In this document: positions 1 through 8,008 of the stretch, in pieces
Numbering within the stretch: the first letter of the stretch is position 1
Layout of the letters: every line of letters begins with the position of its first letter
Source: GCA-2728135 sp002728135
GTDB taxonomy: Bacteria; Pseudomonadota; Alphaproteobacteria; UBA828
Length of the DNA stretch: 64,000 bases
Direction of reading: 5' to 3'
Assembly: GCA_963997635.1 (NCBI GenBank)
Contig: CAXEND010000002.1
Location: 1 to 64,000 of the forward strand
Notes under the pieces: model-generated
Seen by the model: only the letters and a program-made list of their open reading frames with translations
Told to the model about the DNA's origin: nothing
Database searches by the model: none
Made by a program: the position numbers and the translations under genes

Positions 1-125
1 TTGTTATGTGCCACCCTTTTACATGAATTGCAATATCACTTTTTAAGCAAATTTTTCTTTGATTTATAAAATAATGTTTAACCGCTAAAATTGTTTACTA
101 ATCTAAACTATATTATTACAAAAAC

Positions 126-329
126 TCAATCACTCCATGGAAATGTATGCCATTTTTTATTGTAAAGGCAAAGTATGATATCAAAAACTATATAGCCTCC
201 TACCCCAAAAATTAGGTAACCATATCCAATTGCATCACCTCGATGTATGATCACAACACCAAAAACGATGATACCTAAAGCTAGGGAAAATATTACCCAA
301 TGTAAGAAATACATTAGTCTCTCAACCAT
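126..329 (-). CDS. Small hypothetical membrane protein (67 aa)
   Basis: I do not recognise a family. The protein is mostly hydrophobic: a membrane segment spans about residues 6-28, a short polar turn (HRGDA) follows, and a second segment spans about 34-55. The C-terminus is short, basic and aromatic. It looks like a two-pass inner-membrane protein with both ends on the same side. The ATG is preceded by a GGGA stretch that could act as a ribosome site. It lies downstream of the YbaK gene on the same strand, separated by 174 bases that contain a perfect stem-loop. Coding status rests on hydrophobic pattern and an intact frame only. Confidence 0.45.
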   Translation of the reverse strand: MVERLMYFLHWVIFSLALGIIVFGVVIIHRGDAIGYGYLIFGVGGYIVFDIILCLYNKKWHTFPWSD

Positions 330-397
330 ATTAAATTCCCATCTTTTTAAAGTGAGTCAACACCAGCAAAACACTTACAATATGAATAATGTTAGCG

Positions 398-422
398 TGA
401 CATTTAGTGAAGTCAAATGTCA
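398..422. repeat. Perfect inverted repeat, 8-bp arms, 9-nt loop
   Basis: TGACATTT and AAATGTCA flank a 9-base loop. No T-run follows on either strand, so it is not a standard intrinsic terminator. It lies between the YbaK gene and the 67-aa membrane protein gene and could be an operator or an mRNA stem-loop. The rest of 330-503 shows nothing else I can assign. Confidence 0.4.
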
Positions 423-503
423 GAAATAGCGTATTCATACTGTTAATTACAATAGAAATAATGGATTAAATCCGAGAATATAATGTCAAACGAAAAGAAT
501 TCA

Positions 504-1043
504 TTATAATTTATTTAAATTAAGGTTTAGATCTTTGCAACCATCTGGATCTACAGCCATGATAGATACTTCCTCACTGACCAAACCCTTCGTAATTTTT
601 TTGAGTTCTGTAAAAGTAGTGGCAAAAACACAATGAGGATGTCCAGCTGCTGCATAAAGAGTTCTGAATCTTTTCAGACTACCATCAATCACTACTGGAA
701 TATTTGTTAGATGCCCTATAGGGGCGACTCCCCCAATAGAAAAACCTGTAACAGATCTCACAGTTTTTGCGTCCAATCGTATTATCTTACCCTCAATATC
801 AAAAACTTTATTAAGGTTTTCCATGTCACATAACATGTCACCAGCAATCAAAGTCATCACGGGTTCTGAATCAATTGAGAATAATAATGACTTTACTATA
901 CTTCCTAGCTCAGTACCAATACTAGAAGCAGCATCATTAGCACTACGAGCTGTATCCTGTAGCTCAATAATTCTAGATTCAGATCCAGATTGTCTCAGAG
1001 ATGATTCAACTCTTTTTACAGCAGGGTTTTCTAATATCGTCAT
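504..1043 (-). CDS. YbaK/EbsC-family aminoacyl-tRNA deacylase
   Basis: The 179-aa protein matches the YbaK / ProX prolyl-tRNA-editing fold along its whole length. Family hallmarks are visible: the GSIVKSLLF segment with the conserved lysine K51, the glycine-rich GFSIGGVAPIGH at 100-111, and AGHPHCVF at 133-140. Members act in the cytosol in trans, hydrolysing mischarged Cys-tRNA(Pro), Ala-tRNA(Pro) or related species. Which tRNA this one edits cannot be told from sequence; the length is closer to stand-alone ProX/YbaK than to the INS domain of ProRS. The gene is monocistronic by spacing. The ATG start has no strong Shine-Dalgarno sequence. Confidence 0.82.
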   Translation of the reverse strand: MTILENPAVKRVESSLRQSGSESRIIELQDTARSANDAASSIGTELGSIVKSLLFSIDSEPVMTLIAGDMLCDMENLNKVFDIEGKIIRLDAKTVRSVTGFSIGGVAPIGHLTNIPVVIDGSLKRFRTLYAAAGHPHCVFATTFTELKKITKGLVSEEVSIMAVDPDGCKDLNLNLNKL

Positions 1044-1081
1044 ATGTTATTAGTAAACAAGGGTGAATAGAAAAGACCTAA

Positions 1082-1798
1082 TCACCTATTTATACCTCTC
1101 TCAAATTGTTTATCACCGAACATGATTGACCTTTGGTCTTCAGTAAAATCACCAGGATTCTTTCTCAAATCTTTCAAAACATCTAAACCCCTTTGAACTC
1201 CCGGCCTCTTCTCTATCTCTAAATACCAACGTTTAAGATTTGGAAAGGTCTCAAGATCTTGGCCTTGACGTTCATAACCACGAATCCAAGGATAAATTGC
1301 CATATCTGCTATTGAATAATCTCCAGCAATAAATTCTTGTTTAGATAAACATTTATCAATTACACCATAGATACGTGAAGCTTCCTTGGTATATCTATCA
1401 ATTGCATATTGTATTTTTTCAGGTGCATAAACACGAAAATGGTGATTTTGTCCTAACATTGGACCTACATGTGCCATTTGAAAAAACAACCACTGTAGAA
1501 CCTCCATTCTCCCTCTTTTATCAGATGGAATAAATTTATCTTCTTGTTCAGCATAATGAAGTAAAATGGCACCAGACTCAAAAATTGAGATTGACTCTCC
1601 ATTGGGACCATTAGAATCAATTATAGCAGGCATTTTATTATTGGGAGCTATTTTTAAGAAATCAGGCTCAAATTGATCACCATTTAGTATATTTACAGGA
1701 ACAATTTTATATTCCAGTCCTAATTCCTCAAAGAGAATAGTTATTTTCCATCCATTTGGTGTTGGCCAATAGTAAAGATCAATCATGTGTGACCCCAT
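1082..1798 (-). CDS. Glutathione S-transferase family protein (YfcG/Ure2-like)
   Basis: This 238-aa protein has an N-terminal thioredoxin-fold domain (about residues 5-86) opening with the MIDLYYWPTPNG signature of nu-class, Ure2p/YfcG-like enzymes. It has the cis-proline segment NNKMPAI (P57) and the glutathione-gamma-glutamyl contact ESGAI (74-78). An all-helical C-terminal domain follows. Relatives have disulfide-bond reductase or detoxifying conjugation activity in the cytosol. The ATG at 1798 is used here; an in-frame ATG at 1786, where most homologues begin, is equally plausible. It lies just downstream of matB on the same strand, but a functional link is not shown. Confidence 0.85.
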   Translation of the reverse strand: MGSHMIDLYYWPTPNGWKITILFEELGLEYKIVPVNILNGDQFEPDFLKIAPNNKMPAIIDSNGPNGESISIFESGAILLHYAEQEDKFIPSDKRGRMEVLQWLFFQMAHVGPMLGQNHHFRVYAPEKIQYAIDRYTKEASRIYGVIDKCLSKQEFIAGDYSIADMAIYPWIRGYERQGQDLETFPNLKRWYLEIEKRPGVQRGLDVLKDLRKNPGDFTEDQRSIMFGDKQFERGINR

Positions 1799-1853
1799 TT
1801 TAAAAGTTATTGTTAAACAAACTAACTAATATAGTTTCTTCCTTGATTGGATA

Positions 1854-3386
1854 TTATTCTTCAAAGGTCTGGTTATATGTTTTCCTTAATTTAGTCTTTT
1901 CAACTTTTCCCATAACATTACGTGGAATGTCTGGTACAAAAAATACTGCTTTTGGAACCTTGTAAGATGCGAGAACCTTTTTCAATAAAACAATTACATC
2001 TTGTTCTGTGATTAGATTCTTTTCTTTATCATATGTAACAATAGCAACAACAGCTTCTCCAAAATCCTTGTGAGGGACACCTATAACTGCAGATTCCTGA
2101 ATCCCATTAATCTCGTCAAGACAACTTTCAATTTCCTTCGGATATACATTATATCCACCTGAAATGATTAGGTCCTTAGCTCTACCAACAATAAAAAGAT
2201 ATCCCTTATCATCGAGATATCCTAAATCTCCTGTTCGAAAAAAATTATCTTCACAAAATTCTTCCAAGGTTTTATCTGGTTTTTTCCAATAACCGTTAAA
2301 TACATTAGGACCTCTTACATGTATATCACCGGTTTCATTAACACCTAAAATTTTTTCCTCTTGATTTACAACTCTCACCTCAATTCCAGGCAGAGCTGGG
2401 CCTACGCTACCAGGAATTCTAATTCCTTTTAACGGGTTTGATGTATTCATTGCTGTCTCTGTCATACCATATCTCTCAAGAATTTCATGGCCAGTACGTT
2501 GGGAAAATTCACGATGTGTCTCAGCTAGTAGTGGTGCTGAACCCGAAACAAAAAGCCTCATATTTTGAGACAAATTTCTTGTGAATTTTTCATTAGCTAA
2601 TAATCTTGTATAGAAAGTAGGGACACCCATCATTACAGAGGTTTTTGGTATCAATCGACATACTTCATCTACTTCAAACTTTGGTAGAAAAATCATTCCT
2701 GTTCCATTTACTAGAACTGTATTTATAGCCACAAAAAGCCCATGTGCGTGAAATATGGGAAGAACATGTAGAAGGGTATCATCTGATGTAAAACCCCATG
2801 CATCTCTTAAAGTTATTGCATTTGAGCCTAGATTTGAATGGGTTAACATTGCACCTTTTGGCTGACCAGTAGTACCACTGGTATACAATATGCAAGCAAT
2901 ATCCGTCCCATCTCCCGGAACAGTCACAAATGTCTCAGGATAACTTTCGGCATACTTCGTAAAACTACCATTACCATTGATATCCATAGTATATAGATGA
3001 GCATCAGGATGATGCTCCGTTAGTTGATAGTTAATTATTGGTGATTTAGGATCACAAATAACAACTTTTGGATCAGAATCACTAATAAAGTATTCAAGCT
3101 CGCTTTGAGTATATGCCGTATTTAAAGGCACAAAAATAGCACCCGTTTTAAGACATGCCAGGTAAAGAAAAACAACTTCGGGCGATTTATTTGTCTGGAC
3201 TATTACCCTATCCCCTATTGTAACTCCCAAAGAATCTAATGCATTGGAAAATATACCTGTCATTTTTTTCATATAACCATAAGTCAAAATCCCTCCATCG
3301 GGCTTTTCAATAAATGGCCTATTTAAAATAGGGAAATTCTGCTCAAAGAGGTCATATAGGTTCTGATTCCAAATTTTTTCTGTCAC
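1854..3386 (-). CDS. matB: Malonyl-CoA synthetase (malonate-CoA ligase)
   Basis: This 510-aa ANL-superfamily adenylating enzyme resembles Rhodopseudomonas palustris MatB closely along its length. It makes malonyl-CoA (or methylmalonyl-CoA) from the free diacid, ATP and CoA in the cytosol. Visible motifs are the P-loop YTSGTTGQPKG (168-178), the substrate-pocket stretch MGVPTFYTRLL (253-263) and SGSAPLL (281-287), ERYGMTET (304-311), RTGDL (384-388), the hinge region GRAKDLIISGGYNVYPKE (401-418), and the C-terminal catalytic lysine in PRNVMGKVEK (K494). The start is a GTG with GGGG eight bases upstream. No malonate decarboxylase or MatC transporter is nearby, so malonate probably arises from a catabolic pathway, possibly that of the adjacent molybdenum-hydroxylase cluster. 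Confidence 0.88.
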   Translation of the reverse strand: MTEKIWNQNLYDLFEQNFPILNRPFIEKPDGGILTYGYMKKMTGIFSNALDSLGVTIGDRVIVQTNKSPEVVFLYLACLKTGAIFVPLNTAYTQSELEYFISDSDPKVVICDPKSPIINYQLTEHHPDAHLYTMDINGNGSFTKYAESYPETFVTVPGDGTDIACILYTSGTTGQPKGAMLTHSNLGSNAITLRDAWGFTSDDTLLHVLPIFHAHGLFVAINTVLVNGTGMIFLPKFEVDEVCRLIPKTSVMMGVPTFYTRLLANEKFTRNLSQNMRLFVSGSAPLLAETHREFSQRTGHEILERYGMTETAMNTSNPLKGIRIPGSVGPALPGIEVRVVNQEEKILGVNETGDIHVRGPNVFNGYWKKPDKTLEEFCEDNFFRTGDLGYLDDKGYLFIVGRAKDLIISGGYNVYPKEIESCLDEINGIQESAVIGVPHKDFGEAVVAIVTYDKEKNLITEQDVIVLLKKVLASYKVPKAVFFVPDIPRNVMGKVEKTKLRKTYNQTFEE

Positions 3387-3466
3387 CTTATTAACCCCTT
3401 TTGGATTTATTTTATTTAGCTGATCTTGAGTTAAGGAAATAATTAAATTCTTGATTCTTTGAAATA

Positions 3467-4246
3467 TTACTTACGTTCTTCATAAGCGGGCTGTAATTCT
3501 TTAATCATACTTTCAAGTCCGTTTAGAGCAGCTTCTAGCATCTCTTTTCCTGTTTCAGCACTAGCTTCGTGTGGATCTCCAAAAATTGATGCATGATTGG
3601 TATCTGGAGTTGGTCGGCGTCTATATGTGCGGGATGGTATTACAGGTGCAACTAGATCCCACCCAACAAGTGGTGCATAAACTCCTTCTAAGCGATCCAT
3701 ATGAACCAAATCAGGACGTGTGGCTAGCTGAAAAGACGTCTCAAACTCTCCTCCATGCCCCATACCTCCTACACCTGACCTACGTAGTTCATGTATCTTT
3801 TGTGCTCCAGGTTCCCAATAACTTACAGCTGTAACCATAAAGTCATATTCTTGATCATGATCATCAATTAAACGACGAGCGACTGCATCATTAGAGGTGC
3901 CATTTGGTCTGTTTCCATTTAAAAACAATAGGTGCTTAAAACCTTGTTTTATTAATGCTGAACCTACCTCATAAACTACTTCTTGATATATTGGAATTGA
4001 AAGTGAGATTGTACCCGGGAAATGTTCGAATGTCTTTGATATTCCATAGGCCAAAGGGGGAGCCACGACTGCTTTAACTCTCTTTGCAAGTTCAATAGCC
4101 ATCCACTCTGCCTGATGAGTATCTGTGTCTGTTGGCATATGAGGTCCATGTGCCTCTGTGGCACCAGTTGGAACAATCACCATTTTCTCTTCTGCAATAG
4201 CGTCCTTAACTTCATCCCAAGTCATATGTGACATTTCTACTTTCAT
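3467..4246 (-). CDS. Creatininase-family amidohydrolase with altered metal-site motif
   Basis: The 259-aa protein has the creatininase fold signature PTGATEAHGPHMPTDTD (27-42), including the expected metal ligands E31, H33 and D42, and a GHGGEFETS segment (163-171). The family includes creatininase, the formamide hydrolase ArfB and the mycofactocin peptidase MftE, all metal-dependent C-N hydrolases. At the position where members have NGHxxN, supplying a histidine ligand (H120 in Pseudomonas creatininase), this protein reads NGNRPN (110-115). The metal site is therefore non-canonical, and creatinine itself is an unlikely substrate. A GAGGA ribosome site precedes the ATG by five bases. It is divergent from the CoxG-like gene and beside the hydantoinase / molybdenum-hydroxylase operon, where amide or ureide cleavage would fit. 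Confidence 0.83.
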   Translation of the reverse strand: MKVEMSHMTWDEVKDAIAEEKMVIVPTGATEAHGPHMPTDTDTHQAEWMAIELAKRVKAVVAPPLAYGISKTFEHFPGTISLSIPIYQEVVYEVGSALIKQGFKHLLFLNGNRPNGTSNDAVARRLIDDHDQEYDFMVTAVSYWEPGAQKIHELRRSGVGGMGHGGEFETSFQLATRPDLVHMDRLEGVYAPLVGWDLVAPVIPSRTYRRRPTPDTNHASIFGDPHEASAETGKEMLEAALNGLESMIKELQPAYEERK

Positions 4247-4278
4247 ACTGTCCTCATAAATTTAATTGGCTTAATAAG

Positions 4279-4288
4279 TTAACGTTAA
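4279..4288. promoter_or_regulatory. 10-bp palindrome in divergent intergenic region
   Basis: TTAACGTTAA is a perfect 10-base palindrome between the divergently transcribed creatininase-family and CoxG-like genes. It could be an operator serving both. An AT-rich palindrome this short can occur by chance, and I could not place a convincing promoter around it. Confidence 0.2.
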
Positions 4289-4399
4289 ATAATCAACAAC
4301 TGGTGCTTTCTTATTAGAATCATTATAATCATATAATTATTCTTTAAAATATCCTGACCTAAATAAACAGGAGAAACTTTCTTTAATTAGGAAAACCTT

Positions 4400-5035
4400 A
4401 TGCCTGACATCACTCAAAAATTTGAAATCAACCAGCCAGCTGAAGATGTATGGAAATTTCTTCAAAGTGTTCCCGAGGTTGTTGATTGTATACCTGGATT
4501 TTCCTTAACGGGACAAGAAGGAGATAAAAAATATTTTGGTAAAGTTTCTATACGCTTAGGGCCAATAGTAAGTGCTTTTGAGGGCGAAGCGACTATAGTT
4601 GAAACAAATATTGAAGAACGCACCTCCAAGATTGAAGGACAGGGACTAGATAAGCAGGGTGGAAGCCGTGCAAGTGCTACAGTCACTTATACAGTTAAAG
4701 AAAAAAATGATATTACAATTGTTGATATATATGCAGAAATGAAATTAACAGGCTCTCTTGCACAAATGGGTCGAACTGGAATTGTTCAAGATGTAGCTGA
4801 TCAACTTACAAAAGAATTTTCTGTAAACTTAAACCAAAAACTTATCTCTGCAGATTCTAAACAAACAGATGGCATAAAAGAAACAACAGATAGTGGATCT
4901 CTAGGACGTGAGAATTTTCATCCCAAAGATTCTGTTAATAACTCAAAAGGCACTGAAATAAATGCAACAAAATTATTGTTAAAAATACTTTTCAGAAAAT
5001 TACTGAGCTCATTTGGTTTTAAAAATAACCTCTAA
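4400..5035 (+). CDS. CoxG-like SRPBCC-domain protein
   Basis: This 211-aa protein belongs to the CoxG / SRPBCC family. The helix-grip domain covers about residues 1-145, starting with the typical KFEINQPAEDVWKFLQ and containing the VPEVVDCIPGFSL segment. A polar linker follows, and a hydrophobic, basic C-terminal tail (about 190-211) resembles the membrane-anchoring tail of CoxG. In Oligotropha, CoxG recruits carbon monoxide dehydrogenase to the membrane. Here it probably partners the molybdenum hydroxylase encoded convergently: the two stop codons are only about 8 bases apart. The ATG follows a TAGGAAA ribosome-site-like stretch. CoxD, CoxE and CoxF maturation genes are not in the window. 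Confidence 0.83.
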   Translation: MPDITQKFEINQPAEDVWKFLQSVPEVVDCIPGFSLTGQEGDKKYFGKVSIRLGPIVSAFEGEATIVETNIEERTSKIEGQGLDKQGGSRASATVTYTVKEKNDITIVDIYAEMKLTGSLAQMGRTGIVQDVADQLTKEFSVNLNQKLISADSKQTDGIKETTDSGSLGRENFHPKDSVNNSKGTEINATKLLLKILFRKLLSSFGFKNNL

Positions 5036-5043
5036 TCTACTCA

Positions 5044-7458
5044 TTATAATTTACTATTAAAATCACCACCTGATTCTTGCAATGCTTCATATATACTATT
5101 CGGTGATAATGGAACATGATGAAGCCTTTTTATGCCAAAAGGCTTTAAAGCATCTTCTATAGCAGATGCAATTACTGGGGCTACAGGTATTGTTCCTGCT
5201 TCTCCAACCCCTTTTACTCCAAGTGGGTTAAGGGGAGATGGAGTTTCAATATGATGAAGTTCTATTTGTGGGACCTCAGTTGCATAAGGCACCAGAAAGT
5301 CCATAAAATTTGCATTTCTTGGGTTGCCCTCAGAGTCAAACTCGACTCGCTCATAAAAAGCTCCTCCCATACCCTGTGCCACACCACCCATAACCTGTCC
5401 TTCTACAATAGTAGGGTTGATCATGTTCCCACAATCGTGCACACATATATATCGCTTGATGTCTATAGAGCATAAACCTGGATCTACCTCTACAATTGCA
5501 GCATGAACCCCATATGCCCATGTAGCATGAGGAGGGGCATAATAAGCTGTTGTTTCTACTCCTGGGGCTCTTCCATCACCAAGAGCAGGCTCATCACTGC
5601 GTGCTGCTGGTGCAAACTGTGTGGCTGCTTGTGCAGCTTCATTAAATGCATATCTGAGTGGATTACAAGCAGTAGCGACTGCAGCTAAACTTACTGAAAC
5701 ATCAGACCCTCTTACTCTAACTTCTCCGCCTCCCAACTCTAAATCATCTACGGATGCCTCTAACATATTTCCTGCAGCATCTAACACTATTTTTCTTGCT
5801 TTTTGTGCTGCCAAATGTATTGCATTGCCACTTACAACTGCCGCACGACTTGCATATGTCGCAACTCCCCAATCAAAGGCTCCTGTATCTCCCTCAACCA
5901 GAATAACGTCTTCGGGGGATACACCAAGTTGGTCTGCAACAATTTGCGCGAATACTGTCTCATGACCCTGCCCTTGCGTGGTCAGACCTGTATTCACATA
6001 TACTTTTCCTGTAATAGGATGAACTTTAATGTGCCCACCCTCATAAGGGCCAATTCCAGTTGCTTCAACATAAAAACTGAGGCCAAGGCCAAGATATTTT
6101 CCCTCTTGAGCAGCAGCTTTTTGTTGAGTGTTAAATTCATCTAGATTGATTTTCTCGATTATCATATCGAGAGCCTTAGCATATTGACCGCTATCATAAA
6201 TTACTGCTAAACCGTCTGCAAACAGAAGGTTTGGTCGTTCATAAGGAAACTCATCCTCGCTAATTAAGTTGCGTCTTCTAACTTCAAAACGGTCTAGCCC
6301 AAGTTCGTCGGCTAGCTGATCCATTGCACGTTCAATTGCAAAACAGGCGTGAGGCCTTCCACAGCCTCTATAAGGTGTGACTGGCACGATAGGAGTATAA
6401 ATCGCCTTATATTCAACTCTCGAATTGGGTATTCTGTATGGACCCAGAATTCCCGTCGATGCAACTTGAGCAACAGCAATGCCATATGGGATAAAAGCTC
6501 CCGTATCATGAAGAAAGTTGTCCTTAAGACCCAATACTACTCCATCTTTAGTTGCAGCAAGCTCCACATCATGTATTTGTGTTCGTTCCTGTGTAGAGCC
6601 TAAAAAATTTTCTGTACGATCTTCGATATATTTTACTGGACGATCTAAGTCCATTGCAGCAAAGGGAACTAATAACTCATCTGGATAAAAGAGTAAGACT
6701 TTTTGACCAAACCCTCCGCCTACATCAGGAGCAATAACACGAACTTTATCTTCATCAAGATTAAAAATTGAAGCAATACCACCACGAACTGAGATTGGTG
6801 CTTGCGTGCCATCCCAAACTGTTAGTTCTCCACTCACTGCGTCAAATCTTGCTGCGACAGCCCGACACTCCATAGGAGCTGCTGTAGATCTATCTACTCG
6901 GACTTTTAATTTGGTATAATGCTCTGCCTCCTGAAAAGCCTTATCTGGATTACCACTAACTTGTATACAATGGGCAGCAACATTGTTTGGAACATCGGGG
7001 TGTACGAGAGGTGCGTCATCAAGAACCGCTTCCTCTATTTCAATTGAACAATTAAAAGGATCTGAATATTCAACATCAACTAACCTCGCAGCATCCTCGG
7101 CCACATAACGGTCAATAGCGACAACCATGACTACAGTTTGTCCAACGTAAAAGACATCGTCATGTGCCAGGGGCCTTTGGGTTTTGGGACTGTGTAGAGC
7201 TGGATGAGGAATTAATAGTGGCATTTCAACATCTAGATTACCTATATCCTTGTATGTATATACCTTAATTACCCCAGGATGTTCTTTAGCTATGGATGTA
7301 TCTATTGAAATAATTTGTGCACGTGCAAATGGGCTTCTAACAAACGCTACGTGCAGTGCACCAGATAGAGGAATATCATCAACATAACGTCCCCCTCCCG
7401 TAAGTAGTCTTTCGTCATTATTACGCTGTACTCTTTCACCAAATATTCTCGTTGACAT
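5044..7458 (-). CDS. Xanthine dehydrogenase-family molybdopterin-binding subunit (CoxL-like, not form I)
   Basis: This 804-aa protein is the large catalytic subunit of a molybdenum hydroxylase. It has an N-terminal alpha/beta hammerhead domain (about 15-140), GGGFGQK in the cofactor-binding region (247-253), and the base-catalyst glutamate E753 in GVKGVGEAGTIPV near the C-terminus. The active-site loop reads PYRGCGR (362-368). True aerobic CO dehydrogenases have AYxCSFR, so this belongs with form II-like hydroxylases that oxidise aromatic or N-heterocyclic C-H bonds or aldehydes with water as oxygen donor. It is the last gene of the hyuA-hyuB-FAD-FeS-Mo operon and would form an L2M2S2 complex with the next two subunits. 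AGG lies about 10 bases before the ATG. The substrate is unknown. Confidence 0.9.
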   Translation of the reverse strand: MSTRIFGERVQRNNDERLLTGGGRYVDDIPLSGALHVAFVRSPFARAQIISIDTSIAKEHPGVIKVYTYKDIGNLDVEMPLLIPHPALHSPKTQRPLAHDDVFYVGQTVVMVVAIDRYVAEDAARLVDVEYSDPFNCSIEIEEAVLDDAPLVHPDVPNNVAAHCIQVSGNPDKAFQEAEHYTKLKVRVDRSTAAPMECRAVAARFDAVSGELTVWDGTQAPISVRGGIASIFNLDEDKVRVIAPDVGGGFGQKVLLFYPDELLVPFAAMDLDRPVKYIEDRTENFLGSTQERTQIHDVELAATKDGVVLGLKDNFLHDTGAFIPYGIAVAQVASTGILGPYRIPNSRVEYKAIYTPIVPVTPYRGCGRPHACFAIERAMDQLADELGLDRFEVRRRNLISEDEFPYERPNLLFADGLAVIYDSGQYAKALDMIIEKINLDEFNTQQKAAAQEGKYLGLGLSFYVEATGIGPYEGGHIKVHPITGKVYVNTGLTTQGQGHETVFAQIVADQLGVSPEDVILVEGDTGAFDWGVATYASRAAVVSGNAIHLAAQKARKIVLDAAGNMLEASVDDLELGGGEVRVRGSDVSVSLAAVATACNPLRYAFNEAAQAATQFAPAARSDEPALGDGRAPGVETTAYYAPPHATWAYGVHAAIVEVDPGLCSIDIKRYICVHDCGNMINPTIVEGQVMGGVAQGMGGAFYERVEFDSEGNPRNANFMDFLVPYATEVPQIELHHIETPSPLNPLGVKGVGEAGTIPVAPVIASAIEDALKPFGIKRLHHVPLSPNSIYEALQESGGDFNSKL

Positions 7459-7469
7459 ATTTAACTTAC

Positions 7470-8006
7470 CTACTTATTTCTGGTTATTTGTTCTGCTGCT
7501 TGCCTAACAGCACTGACTATATTCTGATACCCTGTACACCTACATAAATTTCCAGATAGCATTACTCTTATGCCATCATCTGATAGATCAATATCACCCT
7601 TTGTCTGTTCTAATTGACTGACAATAGACATCAAAAAACCTGGTGTACAAAAACCACATTGGAGTGCATGACATTTTTTGAAAGCTTCCTGAAGAGGGTG
7701 GAGACTCCCATCTTCGTTTTGCAAACTTTCAACTGTTCTAATATCAGCCCCATCAACTTGGACTGCAAATGTTAGACAAGATCGAGCAGGAGACCCATCA
7801 ATAATTACTGTGCAACAACCACATACACCATGCTCACATCCTACATGAGTGCCAGTTAGCCCCAACTCATGTCGTAAAAAATCAGCTAATAAACGTCTTG
7901 GAGAAACCTCACGAGTTATTTCCTGATTATTAACTTTTAAAGTAATCGAATATAATGGATCACTTGAGTTTTCTGGATAAGCCTTGCGAATTTCGGATTT
8001 TTTCAT
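7470..8006 (-). CDS. (2Fe-2S)-binding small subunit of molybdenum hydroxylase (CoxS-like)
   Basis: The 178-aa protein carries eight cysteines in the standard two-cluster pattern: plant-type ferredoxin cysteines C57, C62, C65 and C77, then C117, C120, C155 and C157 in CGFC...CRC of the four-helix domain. It passes electrons from the molybdenum centre to FAD. An ATG at 8006 is chosen; a longer reading begins with TTG at 8015 inside the end of the FAD-subunit gene. The ATG follows that gene's stop by two bases, and AAGGG lies upstream. The N-terminus is about 20 residues longer than CoxS, polar and without a Tat motif, so the enzyme should be cytosolic. Confidence 0.9.
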   Translation of the reverse strand: MKKSEIRKAYPENSSDPLYSITLKVNNQEITREVSPRRLLADFLRHELGLTGTHVGCEHGVCGCCTVIIDGSPARSCLTFAVQVDGADIRTVESLQNEDGSLHPLQEAFKKCHALQCGFCTPGFLMSIVSQLEQTKGDIDLSDDGIRVMLSGNLCRCTGYQNIVSAVRQAAEQITRNK

Positions 8007-8008
8007 TT

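Noticed and set aside
5251..6603. Plus-strand open frames opposite the molybdopterin-subunit gene
   Set aside because: They are short, cysteine-rich and unlike real proteins, and lie wholly within a well-supported gene on the other strand.
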